Below are positions 30,367 through 39,512 of a stretch of 64,000 nucleotides of DNA, one piece after another. The stretch covers positions 186,001-250,000 of the forward strand of contig NZ_BAABAU010000001.1 of assembly GCF_039537585.1 (NCBI RefSeq), in the 5' to 3' direction. Position 1 is the stretch's first letter. Every line of letters begins with the position of its first letter. The position numbers were made by a program, and so were the translations under genes. The stretch comes from Frondihabitans peucedani. Its GTDB lineage: Bacteria; Actinomycetota; Actinomycetes; Actinomycetales; Microbacteriaceae. The notes beneath the pieces are model-generated. The model had not been told where the DNA came from. It worked only from the letters and a program-made list of their open reading frames with translations, and made no database searches.

Positions 30367-31779
30367 ATGAGTGAGACCTCCTACCCCGTGACCGCGACCG
30401 ACCCGGAACTCGCAGGGAGGATCAGGGAGGCCGTCCAGGGCGGTCTGCCGTCGTCGATCGCCGACCTCTCCTCGCTCGTCAAGATCCCCTCGGTGTCGTG
30501 GGACTCCTTCGATCCTGCGAACGTCGAGCGGAGCTCCGAGGCCGTCCGGGCCCTCGTCGAGAGCACCGGCCTCTTCGACAGCGTCGCCACCTCCAGGGCC
30601 CCGATCGAGGGCGACGTCCTCGGGCACCCGGCGGTCCTCGCAGTGCGGATGGCGAGGAACGGCCGTCCGACGGTCCTCCTCTACGCGCACCACGACGTGC
30701 AGCCGGAGGGCGATCCTGCGCTCTGGGAGACCCCGCCCTTCGAGCCGACGGTCCGCGGCGACCGTCTCTACGGCCGCGGCGCCTCCGACGACAAGGCCGG
30801 AGTGATGACGCACGTCGCGGCCCTCCGCGCGGTCCACGAGATCCTCGGCGACGACCTCCAGGTGGGCGTCGTCGTCTTCATCGAGGGCGAGGAGGAGTTC
30901 GGCTCGCGCTCGTTCACGAACTTCCTCGCGCAGCACCGCGAGGAGCTCGCCGCCGACCTGATCGTGGTCGCCGACGCCGACAACCCGTCGACCACCGTGC
31001 CCGGACTCACCGTCGGCCTCCGCGGCAACGTCACCTTCAAGCTCACCGTCAAGACGCTGTCGCACGCGTCGCACTCCGGCATGAACGGGGGAGCGGTGCC
31101 CGACGGCATGCTCGCCATGATCAAGCTGCTCGCCACGCTCCACGACGACGCAGGATCCGTGGCGGTCGCCGGGCTGACGAGTCGCGACGCCGACTACCCC
31201 GACTACCCGGAGGAGCAGCTCCGCGAGGAGACCGGCCTCCTCGAGGGCGTCTCGCCGATCGGCACCGGGCACATCCTGAGCCGTCTCTGGTCGAAGCCGT
31301 CGATCACGGTCACGGGCATCGACGCGCCGAGCGTCGTCAACGCCTCGAACACCCTGAGCCCCGAGATCTCGGTCAAGATAAGCGCCCGCGTCGCCCCCGG
31401 CCAGACGGCCGCCGACGCCTACGACGCGCTCGAGAAGCACCTCCTCGAGCACGCTCCGTTCGGTGCCCGCGTCGAGATCACCGACGTCGACCGCGGCAAC
31501 GCGTTCCTCGTCGACACCTCCGGCTGGGGCGTCGCCGAGGGGATGCAGGCGCTCGAGGAGGGCTGGGGCCAGCCCGCGCAGCAGGTGGGCGCAGGAGGCT
31601 CGATCCCGTTCATCGCGGACCTCGCGGAGGTCTTCCCCGAGGCCCAGATCCTGGTCACCGGGGTCGAGGACCCCGACACGCGGGCGCACTCGCCGAACGA
31701 GTCGCAGCACCTCGGCGTGTTCCACCGGTCGATCCTGAGCGAGGCGCTCCTGCTCGCGAGGCTCGACGCGCGTTCCTGA
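30367..31779 (+). CDS. M20 family dipeptidase
   Basis: A 470-residue metallopeptidase of family M20 that cleaves dipeptides or related amide bonds in the cytoplasm. Zinc ligands and catalytic residues are recognisable: YAHHDVQP (His and Asp), YGRGASDDKAGVM with the bridging Asp, IEGEEEFGS with the catalytic Glu, DADNP, and a His in the C-terminal AHSPNESQHLGVF. A dimerisation domain with SHASHSGMNGGAVP lies in the middle. The substrate cannot be named from sequence. Confidence 0.93.
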   Translation: MSETSYPVTATDPELAGRIREAVQGGLPSSIADLSSLVKIPSVSWDSFDPANVERSSEAVRALVESTGLFDSVATSRAPIEGDVLGHPAVLAVRMARNGRPTVLLYAHHDVQPEGDPALWETPPFEPTVRGDRLYGRGASDDKAGVMTHVAALRAVHEILGDDLQVGVVVFIEGEEEFGSRSFTNFLAQHREELAADLIVVADADNPSTTVPGLTVGLRGNVTFKLTVKTLSHASHSGMNGGAVPDGMLAMIKLLATLHDDAGSVAVAGLTSRDADYPDYPEEQLREETGLLEGVSPIGTGHILSRLWSKPSITVTGIDAPSVVNASNTLSPEISVKISARVAPGQTAADAYDALEKHLLEHAPFGARVEITDVDRGNAFLVDTSGWGVAEGMQALEEGWGQPAQQVGAGGSIPFIADLAEVFPEAQILVTGVEDPDTRAHSPNESQHLGVFHRSILSEALLLARLDARS

Positions 31780-31837
31780 CCTGCTTACACTTGAGGGGAC
31801 GTGCGCTTCGCGCACCCCTCAGCTCGAAGGAGGCACC

Positions 31838-32224
31838 ATGACCGACATCGCTACCGCACCCGCTGCGACCACTGACGCTCTGAAGATCGAGTACCCGACC
31901 CACGGTGTCGGGCTCTCCGACACCGCCGCAGGCAAGGTCAAGAGCCTCCTCACCCAGGAGGGCCGCGACGACCTGCGTCTGCGCGTCGCCGTCCAGCCCG
32001 GCGGCTGCTCGGGCCTCATCTACCAGCTCTACTTCGACGAGCGGCTCCTCGAGAACGACGCGCTTCGCGACTTCGACGGTGTCGAGGTCGTCGTCGACAA
32101 GATGAGCGTCCCGTACCTCGACGGCGCCTCGATCGACTTCGAAGACACCATCGAGAAGCAGGGCTTCACGATCGACAACCCCAACGCGCAGGGCAGCTGC
32201 GCCTGCGGCGACAGCTTCCACTGA
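31838..32224 (+). CDS. erpA: A-type iron-sulfur cluster insertion protein (HesB/IscA family)
   Basis: A 128-residue A-type carrier that delivers Fe-S clusters to apoproteins. The three conserved cysteines are present: one in QPGGCSGLIY and two in the C-terminal SCACGDSFH. The N-terminal 20 residues are an Ala/Thr-rich extension. ErpA is the usual name for this gene next to the cytochrome oxidase genes in Actinobacteria, but IscA cannot be excluded. GAAGGAGG precedes ATG 31838, and TACACT (31786-31791) may be its -10. Confidence 0.92.
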   Translation: MTDIATAPAATTDALKIEYPTHGVGLSDTAAGKVKSLLTQEGRDDLRLRVAVQPGGCSGLIYQLYFDERLLENDALRDFDGVEVVVDKMSVPYLDGASIDFEDTIEKQGFTIDNPNAQGSCACGDSFH

Positions 32225-32282
32225 CGCCTCGCCTCCTGTCGGTCGGGCTCGCGCTCGTCGGCTCTCGTGGAGGCGGCATCCA

Positions 32283-32328
32283 GACGACGGAGGGGAACCA
32301 CCCAGGAGGGCGGTTCCCCTTCGTCGTC
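32283..32328 (+). terminator. Terminator after the Fe-S insertion gene
   Basis: A 17-bp stem (32283-32299 with 32312-32328) containing GGGGAACC paired to GGTTCCCC, with one G-T mismatch and a 12-base loop. There is no long T run. It lies in the 246-base gap before ctaC, which otherwise holds only the ctaC leader and promoter. Confidence 0.8.
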
Positions 32329-32398
32329 CCCCGGCGAAGTTCCTTCCACGTCGAGCGAACCGCCCCTCCAGAGGAGAGAGAGACCTCGTGGCTGCGAG

Positions 32399-32404
32399 TA
32401 GGCT
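32399..32404 (+). promoter_or_regulatory. Candidate -10 element (TAGGCT) of the ctaC-ctaD-ctaF operon
   Basis: TAGGCT stands 67 bases before the ctaC start, between the erpA terminator and the gene. No regulator site was recognised in the leader, which ends in GAGAGG as ribosome-binding site. Confidence 0.45.
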
Positions 32405-32470
32405 AAGCGTGCTCCGTCTCTTCCTGAGAAGCGGTGCGCGCCCCACAGTTGAGTCATCCGAGAGGTAACA

Positions 32471-33367
32471 GTGCGCTCAAAACGTCGTCTCCGACTCGCA
32501 GCCATTCCCGTGGCTGCAGTCCTGGTCCTCGCCCTCGCCGGGTGTACTCAACAGCAGCTCCAGGGGTGGCTTCCCACCGAGGCCGGCACCACGAACCACG
32601 TGAACAGCATCATCGGCCTCTGGGTCACGTCCTGGATCGTCCTCCTCGGCGTCGGCATCATCACGTGGAGCCTCATCATCTGGGCCGTCGTGGTGTACCG
32701 CCGTCGCAAGAGCCAGACCGGGCTCCCCGTGCAGCTCCGCTACAACATGCCGATCGAGATCTTCTACACGATCGTCCCGCTGTTCCTCGTGCTCGGGTTC
32801 TTCTTCTTCACCGCGCGCGACCAGGCGGCCATCGAGAAGCCGACGGCGAACCCCGACACGACGATCACCGTCTACGGCAAGCGCTGGGCCTGGGACTTCA
32901 ACTACATGGACACGGCTGACAAGAAGAACAGCGTGTACACCCAGGGCATCCAGGCGCAGGAGCTCGGCAACGGCAACGTCGACGAGTCGAAGCTCCCGAC
33001 CCTCTACCTGCCCAAGGGCAAGTCGGTCGAGATCATCCTCAAGTCGCGCGATGTCAACCACTCGTTCTGGGTCGTCGACTTCCTGTACAAGAAAGACCTG
33101 ATCGCAGGCAAGACCAACTACGAGTACTTCACGCCTCTGAAAGAGGGCACGTACGCCGGCAAGTGCGCCGAGCTGTGCGGCGAGTACCACTCCCTGATGC
33201 TCTTCAACGTGAAAGTCGTGTCGCCGAGCGCCTACCAGGCGTACCTCGACAAGCTCCGCGCCGAGGGCAACGTCGGTGACCTGGGCGACCAGTACAACAC
33301 CAACACCAACCAGCCCGACAACAAGGCTCCGGTCGCCGCAGGCACCGACAGCACCTCGAGTAAGTAA
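32471..33367 (+). CDS. ctaC: Cytochrome c oxidase subunit II
   Basis: A 298-residue lipoprotein-type subunit II of the aa3 oxidase. A signal peptide with lipobox LAGC (Cys25 region) is followed by two membrane segments (about 48-75 and 93-115) and the extracytoplasmic CuA domain. CuA ligands are the His in NHSFWVVDF and the CAELCGEYHSLM motif (Cys, Glu, Cys, His, Met). A short Asn/Gln-rich C-terminal tail ends the protein. It accepts electrons from the diheme QcrC in the supercomplex. The GTG start follows GAGAGG. Confidence 0.96.
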   Translation: MRSKRRLRLAAIPVAAVLVLALAGCTQQQLQGWLPTEAGTTNHVNSIIGLWVTSWIVLLGVGIITWSLIIWAVVVYRRRKSQTGLPVQLRYNMPIEIFYTIVPLFLVLGFFFFTARDQAAIEKPTANPDTTITVYGKRWAWDFNYMDTADKKNSVYTQGIQAQELGNGNVDESKLPTLYLPKGKSVEIILKSRDVNHSFWVVDFLYKKDLIAGKTNYEYFTPLKEGTYAGKCAELCGEYHSLMLFNVKVVSPSAYQAYLDKLRAEGNVGDLGDQYNTNTNQPDNKAPVAAGTDSTSSK

Positions 33368-33382
33368 GGCAGGCAGAATTCG

Positions 33383-35128
33383 ATGAGCTCAGCCACCGCA
33401 ACACGTCCTGCCACAGGCGGGCAGTCCTCCAGCCAGGACTTCACCACGACCCGGGTCGGCCGCAAGGGCAACACCGTCGTCCGCTGGATCACGTCGACCG
33501 ACCACAAGGTCCTCGGGTACATGTACCTGATCACCTCGTTCCTCTACTTCCTCATCGGCGGCGTCATGGCGCTGGTCATCCGCGCTCAGCTCGCTGCGCC
33601 CGGGCTGTCCGTCGTCGAGACGAAGGAGCAGTACAACCAGCTCTTCACCATGCACGGCACGATCATGCTGCTGCTGTTCGCGACGCCCCTCTTCTCGGGC
33701 TTCGCGAACGCGATCATGCCCCTGCAGATCGGTGCCCCCGACGTCGCCTTCCCGCGACTCAACGGCTTCGCGTTCTGGCTCTACTTCTTCGGCGCGATCG
33801 TCGTCGTCGCCGGCTTCCTGACCCCGGCCGGTGCGGCCTCTTTCGGATGGTTCGCCTACGCGCCTCTGTCCGACACGACATTCACACCGGGTCTCGGCGG
33901 AAACCTCTGGGTCTTCGGCCTGGCGCTGACCGGCTTCTCGACGATCCTCGGTGGCGTCAACTTCATCACCACGATCATCACGATGCGCGCCCCCGGCATG
34001 ACGATGTTCCGCATGCCGATCTTCACCTGGAACACGCTCATCACCTCGATCCTCGTGATCATGGCGTTCCCGGTCCTGGCTGCAGCACTCTTCGGCCTCG
34101 GCTTCGACCGCGTGTTCGACGCGAACGTCTTCAACCCCGCCAACGGCGGCGCGATCCTGTGGCAGCACCTGTTCTGGTTCTTCGGGCACCCCGAGGTCTA
34201 CATCATCGCTTTGCCGTTCTTCGGCATCGTGTCGGAGGTCTTCCCGGTCTTCAGCCGGAAGCCGATCTTCGGCTATAAGACCCTCGTCTACGCGACCATC
34301 TCCATCGCCGCACTGTCCGTCACCGTATGGGCGCACCACATGTACGTCACCGGCTCGGTCCTCCTGCCCTTCTTCTCGCTGATGACGATGCTCATCGCCG
34401 TCCCGACGGGCGTGAAGATCTTCAACTGGGTGGGCACCATGTGGCGCGGCTCGATCACGTTCGAGACCCCGATGCTCTGGGCGATCGGCTTCCTGATCAC
34501 GTTCACGTTCGGTGGTCTGACCGGTGTCATCCTGGCTTCGCCGCCGCTCGACTTCCACGTGTCCGACTCATACTTCGTCGTCGCCCACTTCCACTACGTG
34601 GTGTTCGGCACCGTCGTGTTCGCGATGTTCTCCGGCTTCTACTTCTGGTGGCCCAAGTGGACCGGCAAGATGCTCAACGAGCGTCTCGGCAAGATCCACT
34701 TCTGGCTCCTGTTCGTCGGCTTCCACACCACGTTCCTCATCCAGCACTGGCTGGGCGTCATGGGCATGCCGCGTCGGTACGCGACCTACCAGCCCGAAGA
34801 CGGCTTCACGTGGATGAACCAGCTGTCGACCACCGGCGCCATGCTCCTCGGCGTCTCGATGCTGCCCTTCATCTACAACGTCTACATCACCGCCAGGCTC
34901 GCGCCCAAGGTTCAGGTGAACGACCCTTGGGGCTACGGCCGCTCGCTCGAGTGGGCGACCTCCTGCCCGCCGCCTCGCCACAACTTCACGTCGATCCCGC
35001 GCATCCGTTCGGAGTCTCCCGCGTTCGACCTGAACCACCCCGAGGCCGGCCTGCCCGTCGGTATCGGCCCGTTGAAGGACGCACCGGATGCGCCCACCTA
35101 CGACGCCGCGCAAGAGAAAGTGAAGTAG
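33383..35128 (+). CDS. ctaD: Cytochrome c oxidase subunit I
   Basis: A 581-residue haem-copper oxygen reductase subunit with twelve membrane segments. It binds haem a and the haem a3-CuB centre where O2 is reduced and protons are pumped. The low-spin haem ligand lies in TMHGTIMLL, the CuB ligands with the His-Tyr pair in [11 protein letters not shown] and HHMYVTGSV, and the haem ligands in the [14 protein letters not shown] segment. The N-terminal 35 residues are hydrophilic. It follows ctaC by 15 bases and precedes ctaF by seven. Confidence 0.98.
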   Translation: MSSATATRPATGGQSSSQDFTTTRVGRKGNTVVRWITSTDHKVLGYMYLITSFLYFLIGGVMALVIRAQLAAPGLSVVETKEQYNQLFTMHGTIMLLLFATPLFSGFANAIMPLQIGAPDVAFPRLNGFAFWLYFFGAIVVVAGFLTPAGAASFGWFAYAPLSDTTFTPGLGGNLWVFGLALTGFSTILGGVNFITTIITMRAPGMTMFRMPIFTWNTLITSILVIMAFPVLAAALFGLGFDRVFDANVFNPANGGAILWQHLFWFFGHPEVYIIALPFFGIVSEVFPVFSRKPIFGYKTLVYATISIAALSVTVWAHHMYVTGSVLLPFFSLMTMLIAVPTGVKIFNWVGTMWRGSITFETPMLWAIGFLITFTFGGLTGVILASPPLDFHVSDSYFVVAHFHYVVFGTVVFAMFSGFYFWWPKWTGKMLNERLGKIHFWLLFVGFHTTFLIQHWLGVMGMPRRYATYQPEDGFTWMNQLSTTGAMLLGVSMLPFIYNVYITARLAPKVQVNDPWGYGRSLEWATSCPPPRHNFTSIPRIRSESPAFDLNHPEAGLPVGIGPLKDAPDAPTYDAAQEKVK

Positions 35129-35135
35129 TCCGTCC

Positions 35136-35558
35136 ATGAGAGCGCAATCGAACATCTTCTGGATCCTGGCCGTCTTCTTCTTCCTGGCCGACGCGGCGTA
35201 CACCGTGTGGAGCCTGCTGTCGCAGGAGTTCAAGGCGGTCGAGTGGACGGGCACGCTGGGTATCGGTCTTGCCGGCATCCTGTCGATCTTCCTGGCCTAC
35301 TACATGAACCGGTCGCACTTCGCGCAGACCGGCGAGCTCCCCGAAGACCGCCTCGACGCCGAGATCGACGACGGCGACCCCGAGATCGGGTTCTTCAACC
35401 CGTTCAGCTGGTGGCCCATCGTCCTCGCGGCCGGTTGCACCATGGTGTTCCTGGCTCTCGCCGTGGGCATGTGGCTGATCTTCTTCGGTGCTGCAATCAC
35501 TGCGGTCGCCCTCGTCGGCTGGGTCTACGAGAACTACCGCGGGGTCTACCGCCACTAG
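35136..35558 (+). CDS. ctaF: Cytochrome c oxidase subunit IV (actinobacterial CtaF)
   Basis: A 140-residue actinobacterial subunit IV of the aa3 oxidase, with four membrane segments (about 5-25, 35-52, 86-107 and 108-125) and the conserved PEIGFFNPFSWWPI loop. It stabilises subunits in the bcc-aa3 supercomplex. It is the last gene of the ctaCDF operon; a terminator follows 24 bases downstream. Confidence 0.95.
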   Translation: MRAQSNIFWILAVFFFLADAAYTVWSLLSQEFKAVEWTGTLGIGLAGILSIFLAYYMNRSHFAQTGELPEDRLDAEIDDGDPEIGFFNPFSWWPIVLAAGCTMVFLALAVGMWLIFFGAAITAVALVGWVYENYRGVYRH

Positions 35559-35582
35559 GCGGCCTGGTCCTCCTGCATTCGA

Positions 35583-35612
35583 GCGGGGCATCACCTTCGG
35601 GTGGTGCCCCGC
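35583..35612 (+). terminator. Terminator of the ctaC-ctaD-ctaF operon
   Basis: GCGGGGCATCACC (35583-35595) pairs with GGTGGTGCCCCGC (35600-35612) at 12 of 13 positions around a TTCG tetraloop. It is followed by a T-rich stretch. Confidence 0.93.
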
Positions 35613-35660
35613 TTCGTTGTGTGCAGCGGCAGCTGCTGCTATTGCTGGCCGGAGCGAGCC

Positions 35661-35900
35661 TGTCGAGATCGCGGGAGGCGTCGCTCTCGTCTCGCGGAGG
35701 CGACTCCTCCTGCGTTCTGGAGCTGCCGCGGCCGTTTGCCTAGGCACTGGCGGCTTGAGGTCGTGACCCCGCTGCCGGCTCGTTCCTCACGCGCGTCGCA
35801 CGTGTCTTTGGTTACCGTGCTGTGGAGTCGTCAGGCACCTCGTCGAGATCGCAGTAGACGCCGCTCACGTCTCGCTGGGGCGACTTCTCCTGCGATCTGG
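35661..35900. repeat. Two 60-base palindromes, 180 bases apart (type C)
   Basis: The segments 35661-35720 and 35841-35900 align without gaps at roughly 50 of 60 positions, and each folds on itself: GAGATCGC at the left pairs with GCGATCT-like sequence at the right, and CGTCGC/CCGC with GCGAC. Both share GTCTCGC in the loop. They share the core GAGATCGCAG with the tandem array that begins at 36001. No protein-coding function is seen between 35613 and 36652. Confidence 0.8.
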
Positions 35901-36000
35901 TCCCGCCGCCTCCGAGGGCTCTCCTGGCGTCGTCGTGAGGGTTCTGCCGCCCCTGGACACCCCGAGCGATAGGAGCTCGATGAGTCGAGCAGAGGCCGCC

Positions 36001-36620
36001 GAGATCGCAGTTCGACAAGTCTTGACGGGCGGGGTCATGTCGAAGTGCGATGTCGAAGCCGGAATGGTTTGAGCATGGCGGCAGGCTCGCCGAGACCGCG
36101 GTAGGCGTCGCCATAGTTGACCGGAAGGTGACGTGTAGTGCGATCTCGACGGGGGGATGGGTTGAGCAGGACGGCAGGCTCGCCGACATCGCAGTTCGAC
36201 ACGCTTTGACGGGCTGGGACTATGTCGAAGTGCGATCTCGACGCGGGGATGGTTGGAGCAAGGCGGCAGGGTCGCCGAGATCGCAGTAGACGTCGCCATA
36301 GTTGACCGGAAGGCGACGAGTAGTGCGCTCTCGAGGCCGGCATGGTTTGAGGAGGACGACAGGCTCGCCGAGATCGCAGTAAGCGTCGCCAAAGTCGACC
36401 AGAAGGCGACGAGAGTAGTGCGCTCTCGACGCGGGGGATCGTTTGAGCAGGACGGCAGGCTCGCCGAGATCGCAGTTCGACACGCTTTGACGGGCTGGGA
36501 CTATGTCGAAGTGCGATGTGTCGACGCGGGGATGGTTTGCGCATGGCGGCAGGCTCACCCGAGATCACCGTAGACGTCGCTCCAGCCGGGGGGAGAGGCG
36601 ACGACTAGTGCTACGTCGAG
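36001..36620. repeat. Seven tandem palindromic units of about 93 bases (types A and B)
   Basis: GAGATCGCAGT-like anchors occur at 36001, 36092, 36185, 36277, 36370, 36466 and 36561, spaced 91-96 bases. Type A units (36001, 36185, 36466) have arms ATCGCAGTTCGACA and TGTCGAAGTGCGAT. Type B units (36092, 36277, 36370, 36561) have arms like GAGATCGCAGTAGACGTCGC and GGCGACGAGTAGTGCG. Units are joined by a shared spacer with GGTTTGAGCA and GGCAGGCTCGCCGAG. The array lies between the convergent ctaCDF and ctaE-qcrCAB operons. The period is close to 31 codons, which keeps spurious frames open on both strands. Confidence 0.9.
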
Positions 36621-36652
36621 AAGCGCACCACCACGACCCCACAAAAGCCGAA

Positions 36653-36685
36653 CGGCCCGCCACACTGGAAGGTGTGGACGGGCCG
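36653..36685 (-). terminator. Terminator of the ctaE-qcrC-qcrA-qcrB operon
   Basis: On the minus strand, CGGCCCG with GTGTGG arms forms a stem (36671-36685 with 36653-36666) around a short loop. A CTTTT stretch follows within about ten bases (36643-36647 read in reverse). Confidence 0.85.
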
Positions 36686-36707
36686 CGCGGGGGAGGAGCG
36701 GTGTGAC

Positions 36708-38387
36708 CTAGTGCTTGCCGCCGGGGCCACCGTCGATCGCAGCGTGCGAGTCGTGGTGAGCAGCGTCGATCTCCGCCTTCGTGACCGGCGAAATGCGGTC
36801 CTCGAAGAAGAAGCCGGAGACGGAGGCACGCAGGCGCTCGATCGGCGTGACGACGCCACGCTCGTTCGGACGGACCATGAGCGGCTCGTACTCGTTGAAG
36901 CTGACCAGGGTCCAGCGCTCGTACTCGGTGAGCGGGGTGTGGACCTCGATGAACTCGCCGCCGGGGAGGCGGACGATACGACCCGACTCGTGCCCGTGGA
37001 GAGCGATCTCGCGGTCTTTCTTCTGGAGGCCGAGGCAGACGCGCTTGGTGATCCAGAAGGCGATGAACGGGCCGACCACGGCGAAGAACTGCATGACGTG
37101 GATGACCTGGTCGATCGACAGCTTGAAGTGAGTCGCCATGAGGTCGGACGAGGCAGCACCCCAGAGGGCCGCGTAGAGCGTCATGAGAGCCGCGCCGATG
37201 GCGGTGCGGGTCGGCGCGTTGCGCGGACGGTCGAGGATGTGGTGCTCGCGCTTGTCGCCGGTGACCCAGCCCTCGATGAAGGGGTAGAACGCCACCGTGG
37301 CGAGCAGGCCCATGAGGACGGCGATCGGGATCAGGATGTTGAACGAGACGGTGTAGCCGCCCCAGACGACTTCCCAGTGCGGGGGCACGAGACGCAGAGC
37401 GCCGTCCGCGAAGCCGATGTACCAGTCAGGCTGCGTACCCGCCGACACCGGGGAGGGGTCGTAGGGGCCGTAGTTCCAGATCGGGTTGATCGTGAAGAGC
37501 GACGCGATCAGGACGATGACACCGAAGACGATGAAGAAGAAGCCACCGGCCTTGGCTGCGAAGACCGGCATGACCGGCACGCCCACCACGTTGTCGTTCG
37601 TCTTGCCGGGGCCCGCGAACTGCGTGTGCTTGTTGATGACGAGCAGCAGGAGGTGCGCGCCGAGCATGGCGATCAGCAGGGCCGGGAGCAGCATGATGTG
37701 CAGCGAGTACAGGCGGCTGACGACCGCGGTGCCGGGGAACTCTCCGCCGAAGAGGAGGTACGAGATCCAGACGCCGATGACCGGGATGCCCTTCACCATG
37801 CCGTCGATGATCCGCAGGCCGTTTCCGGAGAGCAGGTCGTCAGGCAGCGAGTAGCCGGTGAAGCCCTCGGCCAGAGCCAGGATGAAGAGGACGAAGCCGA
37901 TGAACCAGTTCAGCTCGCGCGGCTTGCGGAACGCACCGGTGAAGTAGATGCGCAGCATGTGCAGGCCGATGGCCGCGATGAACAGCAGCGCCGCCCAGTG
38001 GTGGATCTGCCGGAAGAGCAGACCGCCGCGGATGTCGAACGAGATGTTCAGCGCCGACTGCATGGCGGCCGACATGTCGATGCCCTTGAGGGGCACGTAC
38101 GACCCCTGGTAGGTGACCTCGGCCATGGACGGCTGGAAGAAGAACGTCAGGAAGGTGCCCGAGAGCAGGATCACGACGAAGCTGTAGAGGGCGACCTCAC
38201 CGAGCATGAACGACCAGTGGTCGGGGAAGATCTTGCGACCCACCTCTTTGACCAGGCCGGAGATGCTGGTGCGCTCGTCGATGTAGTTTGCGGCGGCGCC
38301 CATGAACTTGCTGCCCTTTGCAGGGCGGAGGGGCGCATTGCCCTGTTCGGCGTAGGACGTCACGTGGGGTTCGGTGAGTGTGCTCAT
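36708..38387 (-). CDS. qcrB: Cytochrome bc complex cytochrome b subunit
   Basis: A 559-residue cytochrome b of the actinobacterial bcc complex, which oxidises menaquinol. Eight or more membrane segments, two haem-b His pairs (FRQIHHWAALLF with GLHMLRIYFTG; SLHIMLLPALL with GAHLLLLV) and a PDWYIGF segment near the quinol site are visible. The long C-terminal extension (about 440-559) is typical of Actinobacteria. The start overlaps the qcrA stop by four bases. The ef-loop region reads PIWNYGP. Confidence 0.97.
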   Translation of the reverse strand: MSTLTEPHVTSYAEQGNAPLRPAKGSKFMGAAANYIDERTSISGLVKEVGRKIFPDHWSFMLGEVALYSFVVILLSGTFLTFFFQPSMAEVTYQGSYVPLKGIDMSAAMQSALNISFDIRGGLLFRQIHHWAALLFIAAIGLHMLRIYFTGAFRKPRELNWFIGFVLFILALAEGFTGYSLPDDLLSGNGLRIIDGMVKGIPVIGVWISYLLFGGEFPGTAVVSRLYSLHIMLLPALLIAMLGAHLLLLVINKHTQFAGPGKTNDNVVGVPVMPVFAAKAGGFFFIVFGVIVLIASLFTINPIWNYGPYDPSPVSAGTQPDWYIGFADGALRLVPPHWEVVWGGYTVSFNILIPIAVLMGLLATVAFYPFIEGWVTGDKREHHILDRPRNAPTRTAIGAALMTLYAALWGAASSDLMATHFKLSIDQVIHVMQFFAVVGPFIAFWITKRVCLGLQKKDREIALHGHESGRIVRLPGGEFIEVHTPLTEYERWTLVSFNEYEPLMVRPNERGVVTPIERLRASVSGFFFEDRISPVTKAEIDAAHHDSHAAIDGGPGGKH

Positions 38388-39451
38388 CGGTCTCGCTCCC
38401 AGAAACTCGGGCCAACCGGCTCGTGGAAATCGCTCTGTGCAACCAGGTAGCCCTCGTCGTCGACCATGATGGGCAGCTGCGGGAGCGGCCGTGAGGCCGG
38501 CCCGAAGATGACCTTGCAGTTCTCGGTGACGTCGAACGTCGACTGGTGGCAGGGGCAGAGCAGGTGGTGTGTCTGCTGCTCGTACAGTGCCACGGGGCAG
38601 CCGACGTGCGTGCAGATCTTGGAATAGGCAACGATTCCGTTGTACTGCCAGTCTTCGCGGCCTGCGGGTTCGTGCAGGTCTTCAGGCTTGAGCCTCATGA
38701 GGAGGACGGCAGCTTTGGCTTTCTCTTCGAGCAGGTCGTCAGAGTCGAGCAGGGCTTCCGGGATGACGTGGAAGGCCGAACCGAGGGTGACGTCCGACGC
38801 CTTGATGCGGGTGCCGGAGGGATCGAGGGTGAGGTGCATGCCCTTTTTCCACAGGGTGTGCCGGAGCGTGACATTGGGATCCGTCTTCGGACCGAGGTCA
38901 CGGAAGATCACGATGCCCGGCAGGATGAAGGCCGCGAGAGCTCCGAAGAGGCTGTTGCGGATGAGGCTGCGGCGCCCGAAGCCGGACTCCTTGTTGCCCA
39001 GCTCGAACACCTCGGCGGCCTTGGCGCGCGTGGCGTCGGTCCCGCGCGTCAGGTGACGCATCTCGGTGATCTCCTGCACGGGCATGAGCGTCTTCGACCA
39101 GTGGACGGCGCCCACGCCGATGGCAAGGAGTCCGAGGGCGATGCCGAGACCGAGGAAGAGGTTGTTCAGCCGGATGGAGCCGGTGTCGCCCGGCCTGATC
39201 GGGAACACGATGTAGGCGGCGACAGCGAGGCAGCTGAAGATGACCGACGCGAAGAACAGCGTGGAGACCTGACGGGCCGCCTTCTTCTCCTCGACGGGGT
39301 CTTTGTCGGTGACGCGGAGCCGGTGCGGCGGCTCGCCCGGGTTCTCGAAGGGCTCCGCCGGGATGACCGCCGTGCCGGCGGAGATCTTCTGCGGCTCGCT
39401 CTTCGCGACAGCCGAGCCCGTTGCCGGGGCCTCGTCGTCGTGATCTGCCAT
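38384..39451 (-). CDS. qcrA: Rieske iron-sulfur subunit of the bcc complex
   Basis: A 355-residue actinobacterial QcrA. Three membrane segments (about 62-82, 95-115 and 165-190), rather than one, precede the Rieske domain, where CTHVGC and CPCHQSTFD (about residues 285-310) bind the 2Fe-2S cluster and form its disulfide. The N-terminal 55 residues are hydrophilic and Ala/Pro-rich. It passes electrons from menaquinol to QcrC. ATG 39451 is preceded by GAAAGG. Confidence 0.97.
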   Translation of the reverse strand: MADHDDEAPATGSAVAKSEPQKISAGTAVIPAEPFENPGEPPHRLRVTDKDPVEEKKAARQVSTLFFASVIFSCLAVAAYIVFPIRPGDTGSIRLNNLFLGLGIALGLLAIGVGAVHWSKTLMPVQEITEMRHLTRGTDATRAKAAEVFELGNKESGFGRRSLIRNSLFGALAAFILPGIVIFRDLGPKTDPNVTLRHTLWKKGMHLTLDPSGTRIKASDVTLGSAFHVIPEALLDSDDLLEEKAKAAVLLMRLKPEDLHEPAGREDWQYNGIVAYSKICTHVGCPVALYEQQTHHLLCPCHQSTFDVTENCKVIFGPASRPLPQLPIMVDDEGYLVAQSDFHEPVGPSFWERDR

Positions 39452-39512
39452 GGTGCTGCCTTTCGGTGAGTACAGGACCCGCTCGTCACATGCCGAGCGA
39501 GAAAGAGAGGGG

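Noticed and set aside
36035-36568. Open frames of 100-180 codons inside the palindrome array
   Set aside because: They are kept open by the repeat period of about 31 codons on both strands, have no ribosome-binding sites, and their composition is unlike proteins in this window.
36001-36620. CRISPR-like regular spacing of repeats
   Set aside because: There are no unique spacers: the intervening DNA is itself repeated. Units are about 93 bases, imperfect and of two kinds, and no cas genes are near.
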